Assembly (NCBI GenBank): GCA_047975215.1 | Contig: JBKEDD010000005.1 | Coordinates: 1 to 64,000 of the forward strand | DNA length: 64,000 nucleotides | Direction: 5' to 3' | DNA from: JAGRMG01 sp047975215 | Lineage (GTDB): Bacteria; Pseudomonadota; Alphaproteobacteria; Rhodobacterales; Rhodobacteraceae | Shown: positions 50,113 through 57,640 of the stretch, piece after piece | Numbering within the stretch: position 1 is the stretch's first letter | Layout of the letters: each line of letters begins with the position of its first letter | Position numbers and translations under genes: made by a program | The notes under the pieces: generated by a model | Told to the model about the DNA's origin: nothing | What the model saw: the letters and a program-made list of their open reading frames with translations, nothing else | The model's database searches: none

Positions 50113-50856
50113 TCAGATGCATCGCCCGCCGTCGACCTCCATGGCGATCCCGGTGATCATGGATGCCTCTTGCGAGCAGAGGAAGGCGGCGGCGTTGCCC
50201 ATGTCCTCGGGCGTCGAGAACCGGCCGAGCGGGATGGTGGAAAGGAACCTGGCCCGCATTTCGGGCGTATCCTCGCCCATGAAGGATTTCAGCAGCGGGG
50301 TTTCGCCGGCCACCGGAGCCAGCGCGTTGACGCGGATGCCGTGCGGCGCCAGTTCGACCGCCATTGCCTTGGTGGCGGTGATGACCCAGCCCTTGGATGC
50401 GTTGTACCAGTTGAGATTCGGCCGGGGCGACAGGCCGGCGGTGGAGGCGATGTTGAGGATGGTGCCGGCGCGGCGCGATTTCATGTGCGCCACAAGGGCG
50501 CGCGCGGTCAGGTAGACGGATTTCATGTTGACCCGGCAGACGCGGTCGAAGTCGTCTTCGCCGACCTCTTCCATCGGTGCGGGCAGATGCGTGATGCCGG
50601 CATTGTTGACGAGGATATCGACCTGCCCGAAGCTGTCGAGCGCGGCCCTGGTCATTTCCCGGACCGACGCGGCGTCGCCCACGTCGACCGTTTGGGCGAT
50701 GGCGGAGCCGTGACTGGCGGCGAGTTCCGCCGCGGCCTGCCCGTTGATGTCGGCGATCATCACGCGGGCGCCTTCGGCCATGAACTTCGCGGCGATCCCG
50801 GCGCCGAAGCCCGAGGCGCCGCCGGTGACGATGGCGGTCTTTCCGTTCAGCCGCAT
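50113..50856 (-). CDS. Short-chain dehydrogenase/reductase (FabG-like)
   Basis: 247 aa. Rossmann motif TGGASGFGAGIA (residues about 11-22, TGxxxGxG), DI/NAG loop VNNAGIT, catalytic Ser in NIASTAGLSP and the Tyr-x3-Lys YNASK (about residues 153-157), ending with MITGIAMEVDGGRCI. It is a classical NAD(P)-dependent SDR; substrate unknown, 3-oxoacyl-ACP reductase-like by sequence style. The adjacent P1 peptidase gene follows it on the same strand after about 110 bases. Confidence 0.93.
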   Translation of the reverse strand: MRLNGKTAIVTGGASGFGAGIAAKFMAEGARVMIADINGQAAAELAASHGSAIAQTVDVGDAASVREMTRAALDSFGQVDILVNNAGITHLPAPMEEVGEDDFDRVCRVNMKSVYLTARALVAHMKSRRAGTILNIASTAGLSPRPNLNWYNASKGWVITATKAMAVELAPHGIRVNALAPVAGETPLLKSFMGEDTPEMRARFLSTIPLGRFSTPEDMGNAAAFLCSQEASMITGIAMEVDGGRCI

Positions 50857-51036
50857 TTAGGTCTCCGTTCTTGGGTGCGGGTGTCTTCGCGGGCGAGACT
50901 AGATCGCAATACGGGCGGGGGAAACCCGTCGCGGCCGCAAAGGACAGGTTTTCATCACCCCGATTGCGCGCTAGAGCATGTTGCGCCCGGGCGAATTCAC
51001 CCGCCGGCGCGCTATCCCATGCCTGTGAGGCCCGAG

Positions 51037-51732
51037 ATGCAAGATGACCGTCTGATCGTTGCCCTGGATGTACCCGATGCCGTGGCGGGGCTGGCGCTGG
51101 CCGACCGGCTGGGCGACACGGTCGGGTTTTACAAGATCGGCCTGGGCATGCTGACGGGGGGTGGCCTGGCGCTGGCCGGCGAGCTGAAGCAGGAGCGGGG
51201 CAAGCGCATCTTTCTGGACATGAAACTGTTCGATATCGGCGCCACGATCGAGGCGGCGGTGCGCGGGTTGGCGCGGTTCGATCTCGATTTCCTGACCGTG
51301 CATGGCGATCCGCATGTGGTCCGGGCGGCACGGCAGGGCGCCGCGGGAAGCGGGCTGCGCATTCTTGCGGTCACTATCCTGACCTCGCTGGATCGGGGCG
51401 ATCTGGATGATGCGCTGATCGCACCGGGCGCACTGCGCGATCTGGTGCAGGAGCGCGCCGGGCGGGCGTTCGAGGCCGGGGCCGACGGGGTCATCGCCTC
51501 GCCGCGCGAGGCGGCCGCGATCCGGGCCTTGCCGCAGGCGGCGGGAAGGCTGATCGTTACCCCCGGTGTGCGCCCGGCCGGTGCGGCGGCGGACGATCAG
51601 AAGCGGGTTGCCACGCCGGCACGGGCGATCGCCGATGGCGCCGATCATATCGTGGTTGGCCGGCCGGTCTGGCAGGCCGCCGATCCGCGCGCGGCCGCGC
51701 AGGCCATCGTGGACGAATTGCGCGGCGTCTGA
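51037..51732 (+). CDS. pyrF: Orotidine-5'-phosphate decarboxylase
   Basis: 231 aa from ATG 51037 with GAGG seven bases before; ATG 51019 is an in-frame alternative. Signature: LIVALDVPDA, GFYKIGLGML, FLDMKLFDIGATIEAAV (the D-x-K-x-x-D catalytic motif) and TPGVRPAGAAADDQKRVATPARAIADGADHIVVGRPV. It performs the last step of UMP synthesis, removing CO2 from OMP. The gene is isolated, divergent from the SDR gene, with tRNA-Ala on the other strand beyond its stop. Confidence 0.97.
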   Translation: MQDDRLIVALDVPDAVAGLALADRLGDTVGFYKIGLGMLTGGGLALAGELKQERGKRIFLDMKLFDIGATIEAAVRGLARFDLDFLTVHGDPHVVRAARQGAAGSGLRILAVTILTSLDRGDLDDALIAPGALRDLVQERAGRAFEAGADGVIASPREAAAIRALPQAAGRLIVTPGVRPAGAAADDQKRVATPARAIADGADHIVVGRPVWQAADPRAAAQAIVDELRGV

Positions 51733-51775
51733 ATGCAAGCTGCCCTTGGGGGGAACCCCGATGTCAAAGGCGGGA

Positions 51776-51851
<76 letters not shown>

Positions 51852-52087
51852 GATCCGGGAAGGTAGGTGCGCATTTTTGCGCGCGCCGTCAAGAGGGAAG
51901 ATTACGGGCCGTGCACCGGGCGGACAACTGGCCGCAGGGCCGGGATTTGCCATGTATGCAACATCGGGGCGGTTGGCGGGCAATATTCGCCCCGCCGATG
52001 CCGGCTTGCCGCGAGTGGACTGGAACCGAAAAATCTGCTATTGTCTCCGCCACTTGATACAAACTTTCATTTCCGTGGGGGAAAAAA

Positions 52088-52660
52088 ATGAACAGACTAC
52101 TCTTTGTGCTTGGACTCGTCGCGATGACCCTGGGTTTCGCGCCAAAGTCGCAAGCGGCGATCGTGGACGCGCCGGTTCCCGGCAACGCGATGATCTCTTT
52201 CGGCGGCTTTGACTGGGCCTGGGCCGGGCCCTGCGCGCCGTTCTCGCCGTCCTGCGGCGAAATCGACTTCTCCTATCAGGCCGGAGAGGGATGGCGCCTT
52301 CCGACCGTGGCCGAAATGGACGCGGCCATCGCCTCTGCCGGCGGCGCGAATGACTGGGTCGACCTGTTCTTCTTTGCCGGTGCGAACTGGGCGGTCGGTA
52401 CGGATCTCGGAGGCAGAACCAATAGCTTCGGCGAGGACATGGCCTGTGCGTCGGCGTATTTCAGCAACAGCTGGGAACATTGCGATCCCAGCGACGCCCG
52501 CAACGGGTATATCTACAACTGGTCGGGCGGTCAGGCTCCGGACCGCGCAGAGGAAACCTTCGTGCTGCGGGTTGCCGCGATTCCGATCCCGGCGAGTTTG
52601 ACGCTGCTTCTGGCCGGTCTGGGCGGGCTTGGCGCCATGCGTCTGCGCCGCAAGTCCTGA
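52088..52660 (+). CDS. VPLPA-CTERM-type sorting-domain protein
   Basis: 190 aa. A signal peptide (MNRLLFVLGLVAMTLGFAPKSQAA) starts it; a GTGGGGG site precedes the ATG. The C-terminus IPIPASLTLLLAGLGGLGAMRLRRKS is a PEP-CTERM/VPLPA-CTERM sorting signal: a proline-containing motif, a hydrophobic helix and a basic tail, cleaved by an exosortase-type enzyme. The middle (GEGWRLPTVAEMDAAI with several Trp and four Cys) has the GWRLPT style of DUF1566-like domains. It is likely exported and anchored or released at the cell surface. No exosortase gene is in the window. A terminator shared with uvrB follows. Confidence 0.85.
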   Translation: MNRLLFVLGLVAMTLGFAPKSQAAIVDAPVPGNAMISFGGFDWAWAGPCAPFSPSCGEIDFSYQAGEGWRLPTVAEMDAAIASAGGANDWVDLFFFAGANWAVGTDLGGRTNSFGEDMACASAYFSNSWEHCDPSDARNGYIYNWSGGQAPDRAEETFVLRVAAIPIPASLTLLLAGLGGLGAMRLRRKS

Positions 52661-52681
52661 GGCCATCGGCCTGAAACGAGA

Positions 52682-52711
52682 AACGGCGCCGCTTTCGCGG
52701 CGCCGTTTTTT
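52682..52711. terminator. Intrinsic terminator after the VPLPA-CTERM gene
   Basis: AACGGCGCCGC (52682-52692), loop TTTC, GCGGCGCCGTT (52697-52707), then TTTT: a perfect 11-bp stem with a T-run on the plus strand and an A-run on its other side, so it can serve the convergent uvrB gene as well. Confidence 0.95.
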
Positions 52712-52726
52712 CATGCGATACCGCCC

Positions 52727-54925
52727 CTACCGCTTGCGCCGCCTGACGTTTCCGCCGCGCTGTCCGGGGCGGCCCGCGGTCGAGCGGCCCTTGGCCTTCA
52801 CCGCCTGTTCCGACGCCTTCTCGATTGCCCATTGCCGTGCCAGCGGATCGTCGGAAACCGCCAGATCAACCGCTTCAAGCCGCTTGATCTCGTCGCGCAG
52901 ACGCGCCGCCTCCTCGAATTCCAGGTTCTCGGCGGCCTTGCGCATGTCGGTGCGCAAGCCGTCAAGAACCGCCTCGAGATTGGCGCCGTGCAGGGGCTTG
53001 TCCACCTTGGCGGTGACGCGGTTCATGTCCACGTCGCCCTTGTAGAGGCCGGCCATCACGTCGGCGACGTTCTTCTTCACGGTTTCGGGCGTGATGCCGT
53101 GTTCCGTGTTATAGGCGATCTGCTTGGCCCGCCGCCGGTCGGTTTCGGCCAGCGCGCGTTCCATGCTGCCGGTGATCCGGTCGGCATACATGATGACGCG
53201 CCCGTCGGCGTTGCGCGCGGCGCGGCCGATGGTCTGGATAAGCGATGTTTCAGATCTGAGAAATCCTTCCTTGTCCGCGTCGAGAATCGCCACCAGCCCG
53301 CATTCGGGAATGTCCAGCCCCTCGCGCAGCAGGTTGATGCCCACCAGCACATCGAAAGCGCCCAGGCGCAGATCGCGCAGGATCTCGATGCGCTCCAGCG
53401 TGTCGATGTCGGAATGCATGTAGCGCACCTTGATCCCCTGTTCGTGCAGGTATTCGGTCAGATCCTCGGCCATGCGTTTGGTCAGCGTCGTGACCAGGGT
53501 GCGAAAGCCCATCGCGGTGACGCGGCGGACCTCGTCGAGCAGATCGTCGACCTGCATCGCGACCGGGCGGATTTCCACCTGCGGATCCAGCAGGCCGGTG
53601 GGCCGGATCACCTGTTCGGTGAAGACGCCGCCGGCCTGTTCCAGTTCCCATGCCGCGGGGGTGGCCGAGACGAACACCGATTGCGGGCGCATGGCGTCCC
53701 ATTCCTCGAATTTCAGGGGGCGGTTGTCCATGCAGGAGGGCAGGCGAAAGCCGTGTTCGGCCAGCGTGAACTTGCGCCGGTAGTCGCCACGGTACATGCC
53801 GCCGATCTGGGGCACGCTGACGTGGCTTTCGTCGGCAAACACGATGGCATGGTCGGGAATGAACTCGAACAGGGTGGGCGGCGGTTCGCCCGGCGCGCGG
53901 CCGGTCAGATAGCGAGAGTAGTTCTCGATCCCGTTGCAGACGCCCGTCGCCTCGAGCATCTCAAGATCGAAATTGGTGCGCTGTTCAAGGCGCTGCGCCT
54001 CCAGCAGCTTGCCTTCGCCGACAAGCTGGTCGAGGCGCTGGCGCAGTTCCTGCCGGATGCCGACGATCGCCTGTTGCATCGTCGGTTTCGGGGTGACGTA
54101 GTGTGAATTGGCATAAACCCTGATCTGCTCGAACGTATCCGTTTTGCGGCCGGTCAGGGGGTCGAACTCGGTGATCGATTCCAGATCTTCGCCGAAGAAC
54201 GACAGCTTCCAGGCCCGGTCTTCAAGGTGGGCGGGCCAGATTTCGAGAGAATCGCCGCGTACCCGGAAACTGCCGCGCTGGAACGCCTGATCGTTGCGCC
54301 GGTATTGCTGGGCGACCAGATCGGCGATCACCGCGCGCTGGTCGTACCGGCCGCCGACCTTGAGATCCTGGGTCATGGCGCCATAGGTTTCCACCGACCC
54401 GATACCATAGATGCAACTGACCGAGGCGACGATGATCACGTCATCGCGCTCCAGCAGCGCCCTCGTGGCCGAATGGCGCATCCGGTCGATCTGTTCGTTG
54501 ATCTGGCTTTCCTTCTCGATATAGGTGTCCGATCGCGGCACATAGGCTTCGGGCTGATAGTAGTCGTAGAAGCTGACGAAGTACTCGACCGCGTTGTCGG
54601 GAAAGAAGCCCTTGAATTCGCTGAACAGCTGCGCCGCGAGCGTCTTGTTGGGCGCCAGGATGATGGCAGGGCGCTGGGTTTCCTCGATTACCCGTGCCAT
54701 GGTGAATGTCTTGCCGGTGCCGGTGGCGCCCAGCAGTACCTGGTTCTGTTCGCCATCCGCGATCCCACGGGTCAGTTCCTCGATCGCGGTGGGCTGGTCG
54801 CCGGCGGCGGAAAACCCGGTATGCAGGACCAACCTCTTGCCGCCCTCGAGCTTGGGCCGCGCCTTCACGTCGGGCGCCGGGGCATGCAACAGCGGTTGCG
54901 ACTTGTCGGAATGGGCATAGGGCAT
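52727..54925 (-). CDS. uvrB: Excinuclease ABC subunit B
   Basis: 732 aa, full length. It begins with QPLLHAPAPDVKARPKLEGGKRLVLHTGFSAAGDQPTAIEEL; the helicase motifs follow: GATGTGKTFTMARVI (Walker A), the beta-hairpin EAYVPRSDTYIEKESQINEQIDRMRHSATRAL that clamps DNA, DESHVSVPQIGGMYRGD (motif II), and the C-terminal LLREGLDIPECGLVAILDADKEGFLRSE. The UVR domain at the end (LRDEIKRLEAVDLAV) binds UvrC. It loads onto damaged DNA after UvrA in nucleotide excision repair. An FNR-like element lies 25-50 bases before the ATG, which is unusual for a repair gene. Confidence 0.97.
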   Translation of the reverse strand: MPYAHSDKSQPLLHAPAPDVKARPKLEGGKRLVLHTGFSAAGDQPTAIEELTRGIADGEQNQVLLGATGTGKTFTMARVIEETQRPAIILAPNKTLAAQLFSEFKGFFPDNAVEYFVSFYDYYQPEAYVPRSDTYIEKESQINEQIDRMRHSATRALLERDDVIIVASVSCIYGIGSVETYGAMTQDLKVGGRYDQRAVIADLVAQQYRRNDQAFQRGSFRVRGDSLEIWPAHLEDRAWKLSFFGEDLESITEFDPLTGRKTDTFEQIRVYANSHYVTPKPTMQQAIVGIRQELRQRLDQLVGEGKLLEAQRLEQRTNFDLEMLEATGVCNGIENYSRYLTGRAPGEPPPTLFEFIPDHAIVFADESHVSVPQIGGMYRGDYRRKFTLAEHGFRLPSCMDNRPLKFEEWDAMRPQSVFVSATPAAWELEQAGGVFTEQVIRPTGLLDPQVEIRPVAMQVDDLLDEVRRVTAMGFRTLVTTLTKRMAEDLTEYLHEQGIKVRYMHSDIDTLERIEILRDLRLGAFDVLVGINLLREGLDIPECGLVAILDADKEGFLRSETSLIQTIGRAARNADGRVIMYADRITGSMERALAETDRRRAKQIAYNTEHGITPETVKKNVADVMAGLYKGDVDMNRVTAKVDKPLHGANLEAVLDGLRTDMRKAAENLEFEEAARLRDEIKRLEAVDLAVSDDPLARQWAIEKASEQAVKAKGRSTAGRPGQRGGNVRRRKR

Positions 54926-54950
54926 GAAGCGTTCCTCTCGCCCGTCAGAT

Positions 54951-54977
54951 TTGATCTCTTTTTGTTCCAGATCAAGG
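54951..54977. promoter_or_regulatory. FNR-like composite element upstream of uvrB
   Basis: TTGATCT (54951-54957), 4 bases of T-rich DNA, then TTGTTCCAGATCAAGG (54962-54977). The 16-base right part is identical to that at 15661-15676 upstream of the nos operon, and TTGATCT is shared too with a different spacing (4 versus 9 bases). TTGTTCCAGATCAA matches the TTGAT-N4-ATCAA box in nine of ten positions. The uvrB ATG is 25-50 bases away on the minus strand. Confidence 0.5.
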
Positions 54978-55285
54978 CGTGAATTCCACTGGCCCGCATT
55001 TCAGCCACATCGCAGCGACGTAGGCCCAGGTCATGCGCGTGGCAGAGGTCGGGAACATGGTCGGTAGGTGGCGACTGCCTTGTGCAGATCGCGGTGCGGG
55101 AAAGCGGCGGCAAGGTATCCGGCCCGATGTGCGAGACAATCCCCCGCGCCGGTTGCGGCGCTGGTCGAGCCCGGAGCCGATTCGCCGCCGGCTGTCCCCG
55201 GCCGGCGCCGCATGAGACAAATCGTGCCTTGCCGCGGCCCCGGTGCTGACGCATACAAGGGTCGTCACGATATCGGGAGACTGCG
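54978..55285. other. Intergenic region between uvrB and the NDUFS4-like gene
   Basis: No gene is supported. Short frames on both strands (for example 55033-55215 plus) are Arg/Pro-rich without start signals. The start of the following gene is preceded by a GGGAGA-type site. Nothing else recognisable was seen. Confidence 0.4.
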
Positions 55286-55597
55286 ATGCGCGCGCGGATT
55301 TTCAAACCTGCCAGAAACGCCATGACCTCGGGTATGGCCAAGACGCGGAAATGGGTGCTGGACTATGCCCCCGCCTCGGCGCGCGAGGTCGATCCGCTGA
55401 TGGGCTGGACATCCTCCGACGACACCCAGACCCAGGTGCGCCTGCGCTTTGACAGCAAGGAAGCGGCGCTGGAATACGCCGCCGCCCAGGGCATCGAGGC
55501 GCAGGTGGTCGAGCCGCACAACCGCGGATTCAACCTGCGGCAGCGTGGCTATGGCGAGAACTTCGATCACGGACGCCGCGCGCCCTGGACGCACTGA
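55286..55597 (+). CDS. ETC complex I subunit, NDUFS4-like
   Basis: 103 aa. The start MRARIFKPARNAMTSGMAKTRKWVLDYAP and the block EVDPLMGWTSSDDTQTQVRLRFDSKEAALEYAAAQGIEAQVVEPHNR match the NDUFS4 (18 kDa, AQDQ) accessory subunit of complex I that alphaproteobacteria share with mitochondria. It helps assemble or stabilise NADH:quinone oxidoreductase. The end (NLRQRGYGENFDHGRRAPWTH) is the usual RRWPWTH-like tail. A promoter is not obvious; tRNA-Arg follows. Confidence 0.92.
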   Translation: MRARIFKPARNAMTSGMAKTRKWVLDYAPASAREVDPLMGWTSSDDTQTQVRLRFDSKEAALEYAAAQGIEAQVVEPHNRGFNLRQRGYGENFDHGRRAPWTH

Positions 55598-55701
55598 CCG
55601 CGCGGGCCCGATACCGGCGCATCGATCGCTTGCGTTGTTCGGGCGGGTATCTATTCCTTTGATAACCGCCCTGCCGCCGGTTATGAGGACAAGACGCATG
55701 C

Positions 55702-55778
55702 GGCCCCGTAGCTCAACCGGATAGAGCAGCTGACTTCTAATCAGCAGGTTGAGGGTTCGAGTCCTTCCGGGGTCGCCA
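55702..55778 (+). tRNA. tRNA-Arg, anticodon TCT
   Basis: GGCCCCG (55702-55708) pairs with CGGGGTC (55768-55774) with one G-T pair; D-arm TAGCTCAACCGGATAGAGC; anticodon stem GCTGA with loop CTTCTAA (anticodon TCT); T-arm GGGTTCGAGTCC; discriminator G at 55775 and genomic CCA (55776-55778). It reads AGA codons. Its last 18 bases are repeated at 55990-56007. Confidence 0.95.
55761..55778 (+). repeat. Attachment-site-like repeat, copy 1 (3' end of tRNA-Arg)
   Basis: GTCCTTCCGGGGTCGCCA, the tRNA 3' end including CCA. The same 18 bases recur at 55990-56007 with no matching base on either side. tRNA 3' ends are the standard att site of tyrosine integrases. Confidence 0.85.
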
Positions 55779-55989
55779 CCTTATCATCTTACCCATTGTT
55801 TTCATTTTGTTTTTCGACATTTTGGCAAATGGGCTTGGCGAGTTGTCAAAAAACGTTCCCGAAATGATCCGCCTTGCGTCTGCGGATGCGCTGTATTCGC
55901 GGGCTCGCGACGTGGTGTCATGGCCGAGAATCGCCATGCGCTGTTCCATGGTCGCGCCGCGTTCGGCCATTGACGCGGCCAGATGTGGC
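55779..55989 (-). pseudogene. Relic of a tyrosine integrase (C-terminal part)
   Basis: On the minus strand the sequence reads HLAASMAERGATMEQRMAILGHDTTSRAREYSASADARR, the end of a phage-type integrase: the GHD(T) region with the catalytic His and the nucleophile Tyr in REYSAS, in the usual spacing. It starts right at the second 18-bp repeat (55990) and reads toward the tRNA, continuing past it without its own start. Everything upstream (the catalytic Arg and N-terminal domains) is missing. It is flanked on both sides by the attachment-like repeats, so this is probably a deleted genomic island or prophage. The intact region between repeats is only 211 bases. Confidence 0.82.
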
Positions 55990-56007
55990 GTCCTTCCGGG
56001 GTCGCCA
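55990..56007 (+). repeat. Attachment-site-like repeat, copy 2
   Basis: Second exact copy of the tRNA-Arg 3' end (GTCCTTCCGGGGTCGCCA). It marks the far boundary of the decayed element and is followed by the sdhAF4 gene. Confidence 0.85.
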
Positions 56008-56023
56008 GCGTCCGCCACTGCCC

Positions 56024-56215
56024 TCAGAAATCTATGGCGATGCCTTTCTTTTCCCAGTCGCCATAGCGGACAGGCTCGGGGCCGTCGCGGCCGCCGTGTT
56101 CCTTCGGCAGCGGTTTGGCGGCTTCTTTTGCCAGGCGGCGGCGCTCTTCGGCTTCGGCCAGCGCGCGCTGTGCGGCGGGGGGCAGATCCCTGCGTCGGTC
56201 TTCGATCTCGCTCAT
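56024..56215 (-). CDS. DUF1674 / succinate dehydrogenase assembly factor 4-like protein
   Basis: 63 aa, too short to stand out. MSEIEDRRRDLPPAAQRALAE, EAEERRRLAKEAAKPLPKE and HGGRDGPEPVRYGDWEKKGIAIDF follow the family pattern: a charged helical part, KPLPKEHGGRDGPEPVRYGDWEKKGIAIDF-type C-terminus with the DWE-x-KG-x-x-x-DF signature. SDHAF4 binds FAD-loaded SdhA and protects it during complex II assembly. The ATG at 56215 is favoured by the conserved start. Its gene is divergent from the RsmB-like gene and reads toward the integrase relic. Confidence 0.88.
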   Translation of the reverse strand: MSEIEDRRRDLPPAAQRALAEAEERRRLAKEAAKPLPKEHGGRDGPEPVRYGDWEKKGIAIDF

Positions 56216-56293
56216 CGCGGGTGTCCTTGTGCTGACGTCGTGATATACGCCCTCGTCCCACGGGGGCAAGGGCCGGCGGAAAGGGTGGTCGCG

Positions 56294-57559
56294 ATGCGCG
56301 AGACCGGAAACGATGCGAGGGCCGGTGCGGTCCGTCTTCTCGACCAGGTTCTGGGCGAGGGCCGGCTGATGTCCGAATGTCTGGCCGCGGGCGCGCTGGA
56401 CCGGCTGGAACCGCAAGACCGGGCGCGGGCGCAACGGCTGGCTCTGGAAACCCTGCGCGGGCTGGAACGCGCCGACCGGCTGCTGGCGAAACATCTGCGC
56501 AAGGCGCCCCCGCTCACGGTGCGCAATGCGCTGCGGATTGGCACGGTGGAACTCAGCCGGGGCGAGGCCGCGCACGGGGTCGTCAATGCGATGGTCGGGA
56601 TCGTCGGGCGCAACCGCCGGCACGGCAATCTCAAGGGGCTGGTCAACGCGGTCCTGCGCAAGATCGCAGCCGAGGCGCCGGCGGCATGGCCCGCCCTGCG
56701 GGTGCCGCGGCTGCCGAAATGGCTGCGCGCCCCGCTGGTCGAGGCATGGGGGGCGGGGGCGGTCGCCCGCATGGAAGCGGCGCATTTCGCGGCGGCGCCG
56801 CTCGACATTACCCCGAAACCCGGGGCGGTCGCGGCAATCCCCGGGGCGCTGGCGCTGCCCACGGGGTCGCTGCGGCTGACCGATCCGGGGCAGGTATCGG
56901 CGATGCCCGGTTTTGCCGCCGGCGACTGGTGGGTGCAGGATGCCGCCGCCGCCCTGGCCGCGCGGGTCCTGGCGCCGCGTCCGGGCGAACGTATCCTCGA
57001 TCTGTGCGCGGCGCCGGGCGGCAAGACGCTGCAACTGGCGGCTGCGGGCGCGGATGTCGTGGCGCTGGATATTTCCGCAACCCGCATGAAGAGGGTCGCA
57101 GAGAACCTCGCGCGGACCGGGCTGTGCGCAGAACTGCTGGTCGGCGACGCGCTTGAGCATCACGGCAGGTACGATGCGGTTCTGCTGGACGCGCCCTGTT
57201 CGGCCACCGGCACCATCCGCCGCCATCCCGACCTGCCCCATGCGAAGGACGGCGCGGAATTTGCCGAGCTGATCGGCTTGCAGGCGCGGATGCTGGCACA
57301 TGCCCGGACGCTGCTGAAACCCGGCGGGCGGCTGGTTTACTGCACCTGTTCGCTGCTGCCCGACGAGGGCGAGGTACAGGCCGAACGGGCGCTGGCCGCA
57401 TGGCCGGACATGTCCGCCGACCGCGCCGCGCTGGCGCTGCAGGGGGTCGATCCGGGCTGGATCACCGGCGAGGGCGGGCTGCGGCTGCGCCCGGATTTCT
57501 GGCCGGAACTGGGCGGGATGGACGGATTCTACATCGTCTGCCTGCGCAAAGCCGCCTAG
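56294..57559 (+). CDS. RsmB/NOP-family rRNA cytosine-C5 methyltransferase
   Basis: 421 aa from ATG 56294. The N-terminal NusB-like helical domain (ARAGAVRLLDQVLGEGRLMSE, then RADRLLAKHLRKAPPLTVRNALRIGTVEL) is followed by the methyltransferase: ILDLCAAPGGKTLQLA (AdoMet motif I), DAVLLDAPCSATGTIRRHPD (motif IV with the catalytic Cys in DAPCSATG) and LVYCTCSLLPDEGE (motif VI with the second Cys, TCS). RsmB methylates C967 of 16S rRNA. It is followed by the heparinase-like gene with an 81-base gap. Confidence 0.93.
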   Translation: MRETGNDARAGAVRLLDQVLGEGRLMSECLAAGALDRLEPQDRARAQRLALETLRGLERADRLLAKHLRKAPPLTVRNALRIGTVELSRGEAAHGVVNAMVGIVGRNRRHGNLKGLVNAVLRKIAAEAPAAWPALRVPRLPKWLRAPLVEAWGAGAVARMEAAHFAAAPLDITPKPGAVAAIPGALALPTGSLRLTDPGQVSAMPGFAAGDWWVQDAAAALAARVLAPRPGERILDLCAAPGGKTLQLAAAGADVVALDISATRMKRVAENLARTGLCAELLVGDALEHHGRYDAVLLDAPCSATGTIRRHPDLPHAKDGAEFAELIGLQARMLAHARTLLKPGGRLVYCTCSLLPDEGEVQAERALAAWPDMSADRAALALQGVDPGWITGEGGLRLRPDFWPELGGMDGFYIVCLRKAA

Positions 57560-57640
57560 ACGCGGGTTTCGGCGGTGACTTGCATCGCCGCAGCGGCTAT
57601 GATCGGACGCAAACGCCAAAGAGCGTGAGAGGCAGAGCGC

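Noticed and set aside
55033..55215. Short plus-strand ORF between uvrB and the NDUFS4-like gene
   Set aside because: Arg/Pro-rich, no ribosome site, no similarity to anything I know.
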